Assembly: GCA_020205615.1 (NCBI GenBank) | Contig: CM035153.1 | Location: forward strand, 78,592,040 to 78,656,039 | Reading direction: 5' to 3' | DNA: 64,000 nucleotides | From: Panax quinquefolius | Taxonomy: Eukaryota; Streptophyta; Magnoliopsida; Apiales; Araliaceae | Shown: one piece after another, positions 58,041 to 64,000 of the stretch | How positions within the stretch are numbered: position 1 is the stretch's first letter | Layout of the letters: the number at the start of each line of letters is the position of its first letter | Program-made: the position numbers and the translations under genes | Notes under the pieces: generated by a model | The model's database searches: none | Seen by the model: only the letters and a program-made list of their open reading frames with translations | What the model was told of the DNA's origin: nothing

Positions 58041-59921
58041 GAGAACTATTCTCAAATTCCTTAACCAATCCGAGTAATTTGATCCGGTTAATTAACATCT
58101 ATTATATTTCGCAGTGATAGTAATTTAGACATTGTAAAATTTTGTAAATAAATTTGTTCTTAACAACATTTTAGCATACATTCTTTTATTAATTACCAAA
58201 ATAAATTAGGTCTTGTTTTAAATTGGTATCTCCCACTATTTTCTTCAACCTATATTACCCTCAATATATATAGTTTGGCAATATCTAATTAAAGATATGC
58301 TAGTGAGAATAAGGATCGCATTTCAAATGTATATAGCCTTGTGTGTGCACAACAAACTATATATAAATAAATAGGTAGACAACTCTTGTCAATTACATCA
58401 ACTATATAACTCCTTGTATTTTGCCTCTTAAATCATAATGGTCATGTGTGTGCACATCCGAACTAAAATGATTTAAGTTAAGTCAGATCCATCATTTTCA
58501 TATAAGTGAAGAGAAAATTACAAATACTTGTGTGTACAGTACAACAAAGCAAATGATGTTCAATTCATTATAAACATCATATGTAATAAAACAACATCTT
58601 AAATATTTAATACTTGCCTTGTGTGTCCACAACAAACTCATATTAAATATTCAATACTCTATTGTTTCTATCATGCTAGAAGGCGACGCTCGATATTCCA
58701 AATATCTTTTAACGTTACAACTTAATATAAAATATTTGAGGGGTTTGTTATTAATTTGTCTCATCTTGTTTAACGCGCATGCACATATATATATAAAATA
58801 CGCGTCATATTAATTAACATGCGAAGCATGTTTGCATAATATATAATATATATAGTATAAGCATGCAAAAATATAGAATACTATATTCTACCTAGATTGA
58901 TTATGGACTTTTATTCTAGTTTGGTTCACTAGAGCCACCAAGTGAACCAAAAGGTCAAACCCTAGGGGTGCAAGAATTAATATTTAAATATAACTATTAC
59001 ATTTAAACTCGGGCTCCATTACAAATGGGTCTTCAAGCGCTCTTTGCTCTTTGATCTCCAATTCTTTAAAATTAATTCTAACTATTCCTATTACAAAACA
59101 ATTTAAAATAAAAAGAAACTTTGATCAGCAGTCAAGGGGAAGTACATAGGAGGGAGTTAGAATTTACATTAAGAAAAATTAGAGAAGACGAGGTACGTAG
59201 TCCCCATTTAATAAAACTCATACATTCATGGATCCAAATAAAATAAAATTCAATCACATTGGTCAATAGTCCATAATCAATCCCATTTATTATCATACAC
59301 ATCACCATATGCATCAATAAATAACATTCATCTCATGAATCATAAACATTCAATATATATATTGATATCATTTAATGGGCAAATTTAGTTAGTATAAAAT
59401 CTAATTTTGAATCAAAATAAACTCCTTTATTTTAATCCAAATTTAAATCAAAATAAATCTCTTTTATTTTAATTTATCCAATTTTGAATAAAATAAACTA
59501 TTTTATTCTAATCAAAATCTTTAATCAAAATAATCTCTTTTATTTTAATTAAATACGGAATCCAATTCCAAGTAAAAAAAAAAATTATTAAAGGAAACAC
59601 GGATTCTCTTTCCTATTCACAAATAAACTCCTTTATTTTGAATAATATGAAATCTCATTCCATAGAATCCAATTTCAACTCCAATTAGTTATCATGGAAT
59701 CTAATTCCAACTCTAATTAGTTAGCATGAAATTCAATTTTAAAATTAAAATAAACTCTTTTATTTTAATATTAAAATAAACCTTTTATTTTAAATTTAAC
59801 TAAACTTTTTATTTTAATTATAAAATAAATGAGAATAATATATATATATATATATATAATATATATGATTATATATTACCGTAATCATACACCGGAATAT
59901 CCCGCCATGAATCATGAAAAG

Positions 59922-59982
<61 letters not shown>

Positions 59983-60138
59983 CCTTTCAAACAATAGGAT
60001 TACGAAGGAAATGTAATTTAGCGGTTTCGCCATTTTTTAAATAAATTTCATAAAACAAATTATGCCTAATTAAATTGTTCTAAACATATCGAATCTAAAC
60101 AATTAATAATTAGCATAAAGGTTTGGCTCGATGCCCTT
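58041..60138 (-). other. Long untranslated leader of copia 2
   Basis: About 2.1 kb. Contains counterparts of both hairpin families of copia 1: TTGTTGTG-type near 58335-58635 and AAATAAA-loop-TTTATTT at 59390-59830. A (TA)n tract lies at about 59931-59980. The primer site near 60124-60138 (ggctcgatgcc) is eroded. Confidence 0.7.
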
Positions 60139-62001
60139 TATTAAGTTTGTAATATTCATGAACACAATTAAATTGCACAAATTAAGCGGAAGCATAGAAA
60201 ATCAGAATTTTAAAATTTTACAAACCATATACCCGGATCATCCTTTATGCACAATTATTAATTAAATTAAAAGATAAAGAACAAGAATCATTCCCTTGAA
60301 GATCTAAGCTTCCTCAGGTACAAGTTCACCTCCAATCCTTTTCGCGTTCAACTTTAATCCACCGGGCTTTGTTCCTTCATTTAATCAACGTTAGCCACCC
60401 AATTCTTTGGCCTCTAGAGGTGATCCACTAAGGAAGAAAAAGATTCAAGAAGATGGATATTTGGAAAAACCCTAGTTTTTCTATCTCTCATAGAAAAAGA
60501 GCGTACTCTCCAATAATTAGAATTATGTCTCATCATATTTGATATAAGACTCCTCTTATAAATACATTAGTTAACCCTTCAAATCTAATTATAAAATAGT
60601 GTATTATTTAATTAATTAAATTCCTTTAATTAATTAAGCTCCCTAATCTTATTAGAGATAATTAATTAAACTCTTTTAATTAATTTAACCTCTTAATCGT
60701 ATTAGGAATATATGAAAGTACTTTTATAAATTAATTCTCAAACTCTTTTAGGAATTAAATAATAATGATAGTAATAATAATAATAAGACTCCTCTTATTA
60801 ATTTATATTTAATATTTCGAGAATATTAGATAATAATATTAAGATATTTAATTTATTCTATCACCATAGATTAAATTAAATATACTTAACTTATTATAAC
60901 GATTATGCCATTAACTTCTTAAATAATTATTCTAACTTTTATGGTGTGACCCTTTAGGTTCTCCATATTAAACCTAGGTTGTGAATAAATCAAGTAGAAC
61001 AATTCTAATCTTATTTAAATAAATAAATTAAAATATTAATTTATTTAAATAATTAATATTTATTCTACAATAGAGATAAGCCTCCCTAGTGATTAACGAC
61101 TTTCCAGATAATTTAGATTTTAAAATTAATCATAAAAGAACCTTTGAGTAAATAGTTACTGTACAATTCAATCCTTCCACCATATAATGTCCCAATTAAA
61201 TATAAGACATGAAATTACTGTCAAGTCTTATTTTATTTAATTATATGTGTTTCGACTCTTAAATGCACAACTCCAAATAATGTAAATTAGAAACTCCTTT
61301 CTAATTTCATTCTGCCTTGGCCAAGGACTACTGGGTTGTTATTTATCGAATCACATAGGATATTTATCTTCTTTTACTAGAAGCGGTAGATTCTTTATTG
61401 ATCATACATTATCTCCATGTACAACTTATTATACCCAAGCATACCATTTGATATACCCTAAGGGTCTTAAGGAATAAGTCAAAGTATAATTCACCGTACA
61501 CAAGATAATATGATGATCTCAAGTCCAAGGATCACTTATACTACTATCACTACAGGAATTCCTATTGACATGCAAGTAAAACTCCATTAGGTATTCCTTA
61601 GCGAGCCACGTTCAGTGAACTTATTCTCTAATAAGCAGCTATATACTTGTTTTAGTGTCTCCACACAAATGATCATGAGATCAATTATTCTCATCCAATG
61701 AGCAAGCAACGTATGTACCAATCTATCCGAATTCAATAATCCCTAATTTACTAATCCAACGATTGGGAACTATTTTAGTTTTAAGCTTTCTAAGAATTTA
61801 GATCTCATTAGAATGATCATCATCAATATTCTAAAATCATTGCTTAAAACTATGGGTTTATCACATATTATAAAACAGCATCACGTAGATAATTAAAATC
61901 CTTTGATAAACTAATATTTTTTTATTAATAAATGAATAAGATTGTTACAAATTATATGCTTTATCATCAAACATGATTGGCTTGTGTGCATACTACTTTT
62001 G
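60139..62001 (-). repeat. 5' LTR of copia 2
   Basis: About 1.86 kb; plus strand TATTAAGTTTG (TG eroded to TA) to CTACTTTTG. Matches the copia 1 LTRs in reverse orientation. Confidence 0.92.
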
Positions 62002-62006
62002 GTGGG

Positions 62007-63060
62007 AACACATTACCATGGATTTTGTTACGGGTCTTCCCTAGGTTTCTCAAGGCATAGATGCGATTTGGGTCATTGTTGATAGATTAACCAAGTCAGC
62101 ACATTTCTTACCTATACGTGAGACTTATTCCCTTGAACGTCTTGCTCGTATGTACGTAAATGAGATTGTGAAATTGAATGGCATGCCAGTATCCATAGTT
62201 TCGGATCGTGGACCAAGATTCACTTCACGATTTTGGGTTAGCTTGCAGAATGCTATGGGCACGGATTTATGATTCAATTCGACATACCATCCTCAAACGG
62301 ACGGGCAATCAGAAGGACTATTTAAACTCTTGAAGATCTATTAAGACTATGTGTCCTACATTTCAAAGGAAGTTGGGATAAGTACTTTCCATTGGTGGAA
62401 TTCTCCTACAACAACAGTTATCAAACAAGTATAGGCGTTGCTCCATTTGAGGCGTTATATGGACGAAAGTGTCATTCTCCAGTATTCTAAGATGAGGTGG
62501 GTGAAGCAACGTTATTGGGACCTGAATTAGTACGCATGACTACGGAAAAGATCCAAACGATTCGACAATGTATACAAACGGCATAGGATCGACAAAAGAT
62601 TTACGCAGATCTTCATTGAAAGGACGTGGAATTTAATATTGGAGATAATGTACTGTTACGTATTGCTCCATGGAAGGGAGTTACAAGATTCGGTAAGAGA
62701 GGAAAGCCCAATCCACGATTTATTGGTTCATTTGAGATTCTTGACCGAATAGGAAATGTGGCCTATAGACTCGCATTACCTCCAAGCATACCTCCAATAT
62801 ATGAAAGATCCAAACATCATTATTGCGTTAGAACCAGATGAGATAGCCGAAGATTTAATGTACGAGGAGGTACCTGTCAAGATCTATGATAGGAAAGAAC
62901 ATGTCCTACGAACAAAGGTTATAACACATGTCAATGTTTTGTGGAGGAACCATGCTATGGAGGAAATGACCTGGGAGTTGGAATCGGAAATGAAAGTGAT
63001 ATACCCTCACCTTTTCAAAACACCAGGTACGTATGTCAATTTCGAGGACAAAATTTTATA
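62007..63060 (+). pseudogene. Integrase core and chromodomain of gypsy E
   Basis: Rejoins IPKWKW from 53507 to EHITMDFVTGLP. The core has [50 protein letters not shown], with frameshifts near 62270 and 62330 and a stop in the GLP-QVSQG segment. The C-terminal domain (62626-62841) has FNIGDNVLLRIAPWKG, RFIGSFEIL and VAYRLALP. In the next frame (62756-63061) the chromodomain-like LMYEEVPVKIYDRKEHVLRT, VNVLWRNHAMEEMTWE and MKVIYPHLF close the protein at a stop at 63059-63061. Chromodomain-bearing integrases define chromoviruses. Confidence 0.88.
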
Positions 63061-63072
63061 AGGAGTGGAGGT
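63038..63072 (+). promoter_or_regulatory. Polypurine tract and degenerate hairpin of gypsy E
   Basis: AATTTCG-AGGA-CAAAATT forms six of seven pairs with one C.A mismatch, at 63038-63055. It overlaps the last codons (FEDKIL). The purine run ATAAGGAGTGGAGG follows to the LTR start. Confidence 0.75.
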
Positions 63073-64000
63073 TGTAAGACCCCTACTTATTATAAATAAA
63101 ATTGAATTTTCTCTATTCATTATCTTGAAATAATAAGGAGTTAATTTGATATAATGCTTTGGTTATGGGTGAAATGTGCAAATTTTGCAAAATAAGCAAG
63201 TGGTTATAAAATATTCATTATTGTCGGGGAATATTTGTTTGGTCGTGGAATATTCTTACTATCGGGGAATATTCGTACGACGGCGTAGCCATTTGTGTGC
63301 CCCATAACAGAAAACGGTCGGATGAAGAAAACGACAAGTTTGAGTTTTTATAAATAATAGCGTAATTATTACCGTTAACACTGTTGGATTACCTGGTGGT
63401 TAAAATACAATAATACGCGTGGTTGCACAGTAGCACACAGTATTGCAAAGTATTTTTGAATTATTGATTCTTACGTAAGAAGGCACTACTCAATAATTTT
63501 TACAGTAATTACTGTTCAATATTTTATTTTATTGGTTTAATAATTGCTGCGTTGATATTTTATATTATTGTTGTTTCAATGATTGTCACTGCACAGTATT
63601 TCCCATTATCAGATTAATAAATCATATTATTTGAATAATATTATTAGATAGCATTATTGGCAATGTCTAAGGAAGTTCTGTCTAGGAAAGGGGTTTGGTC
63701 ACCTAATTATGCGCCAATAAGGAGAAAACTTTATCGGAAAGCCCCCTTTTTCCTAAGAACGACCTGGTTGTCATAATTGTGATTCTGTAATTTTATTTGT
63801 GAATAATTAATTATTAATTTATATGATAAGAAAATATTTATTTTATGTGGATGGATAGGGAAATATTTATTTTTTGTGGGTATAAATGAAGGAATTAATG
63901 CTGAGATGTTTTATCAGTATTTTGTCGTAATGGAGGTATTAAAAATTGTCTGTATGCGGATTTCGGTCATTTTTCGTTTATAATTTGGAAAAACTTAAAT
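63073..64000 (+). repeat. 3' LTR of gypsy E, partial
   Basis: Begins TGTAAGACCCC after the polypurine tract and runs to the window edge. It shares words with D1, such as GGGGAATATTCGTACGA and CCAATAAGGAGAAA, so D1, D2 and this LTR belong to related families. No gene inside. Confidence 0.85.

Larger units (their letters stand above)
53508..62001 (-). mobile_element. Ty1/copia element 2, minus strand, decayed
   Basis: 8.49 kb, related to copia 1. Five-base duplication GTGGG (53503-53507 and 62002-62006). 5' LTR 60139-62001, leader 58041-60138, gag from 58040, broken pol, polypurine tract at 55038-55028, 3' LTR 55027-53508. The terminal bases at 62000-62001 are eroded (CA to TG). Confidence 0.94.
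48696..64000 (+). mobile_element. Ty3/gypsy element E, 5' truncated, cut by the window edge
   Basis: Plus-strand pol of a chromovirus in three pieces: 48696-48843, 51857-53507 and 62007-63060. It is interrupted by solo LTR D2 and copia 2, each with matching target duplications. Ends with a polypurine tract and a 3' LTR that starts TGTAAGACCCC at 63073 and runs out of the window. Gag and protease are missing because E starts at the head-to-head junction with gypsy F. Confidence 0.9.

Overview
The window reads as a block of nested transposable elements from a plant nuclear genome. I find no host gene, rRNA or tRNA gene. Four lines point to a plant: chromovirus-type Ty3/gypsy polyproteins, Ty1/copia elements with tRNA-Met-like primer sites, a CACTA (En/Spm) element with TNP2, DUF4218, DUF4216, Transposase_24 and Ulp1 parts, and telobox motifs. 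The AT-rich base composition suggests a eudicot, but this is inference. Almost every reading frame is broken.

Layout. 1-4517 is the 5' part of a minus-strand gypsy element (G): LTR, primer site, gag, protease and the start of RT. It sits in the integrase of an older minus-strand gypsy (B), whose pieces lie at 4518-4877 and 36208-37226. B is split by a 31.3 kb insertion, gypsy A (4878-36207, target duplication GTCAA). A holds two younger insertions: a 10.2 kb CACTA element in its left LTR (8112-18295, duplication CCA) and an 8.9 kb copia element (22128-31049, duplication CCTCT). Without these, A is about 12.2 kb, with two 4.8 kb LTRs around a 2.5 kb internal region. That region encodes only Gag and a second zinc-knuckle protein and has no pol.

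37226-43838 is LTR material, with a 510 bp terminal segment present twice. A solo LTR (D1, 38453-42224, duplication ACATG) lies inside it. 43839-48695 is a minus-strand gypsy (F) with its 3' LTR, chromodomain end, integrase, RNase H and RT. At about 48695 it abuts head-to-head a plus-strand gypsy (E), which runs to the right edge. E is split by a second solo LTR (D2, 48844-51851, duplication GGTTT) and by a minus-strand copia copy (53508-62001, duplication GTGGG) related to the first. E ends in a chromodomain, a polypurine tract and a 3' LTR from 63073.

How the parts work together. Each LTR element would supply its own transcript, primer site and polypurine tract. Gypsy A lacks RT and integrase and could move only with enzymes from a related chromovirus. 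The most unusual signals are: A's second nucleocapsid-like ORF beside Gag; a small hairpin with compensating stem changes just upstream of the polypurine tract in three different gypsy elements; dense arrays of short hairpins in the long copia leaders; and a telobox array upstream of the TATA box in A's LTRs. All comparisons were made by eye within the window, without database searches.
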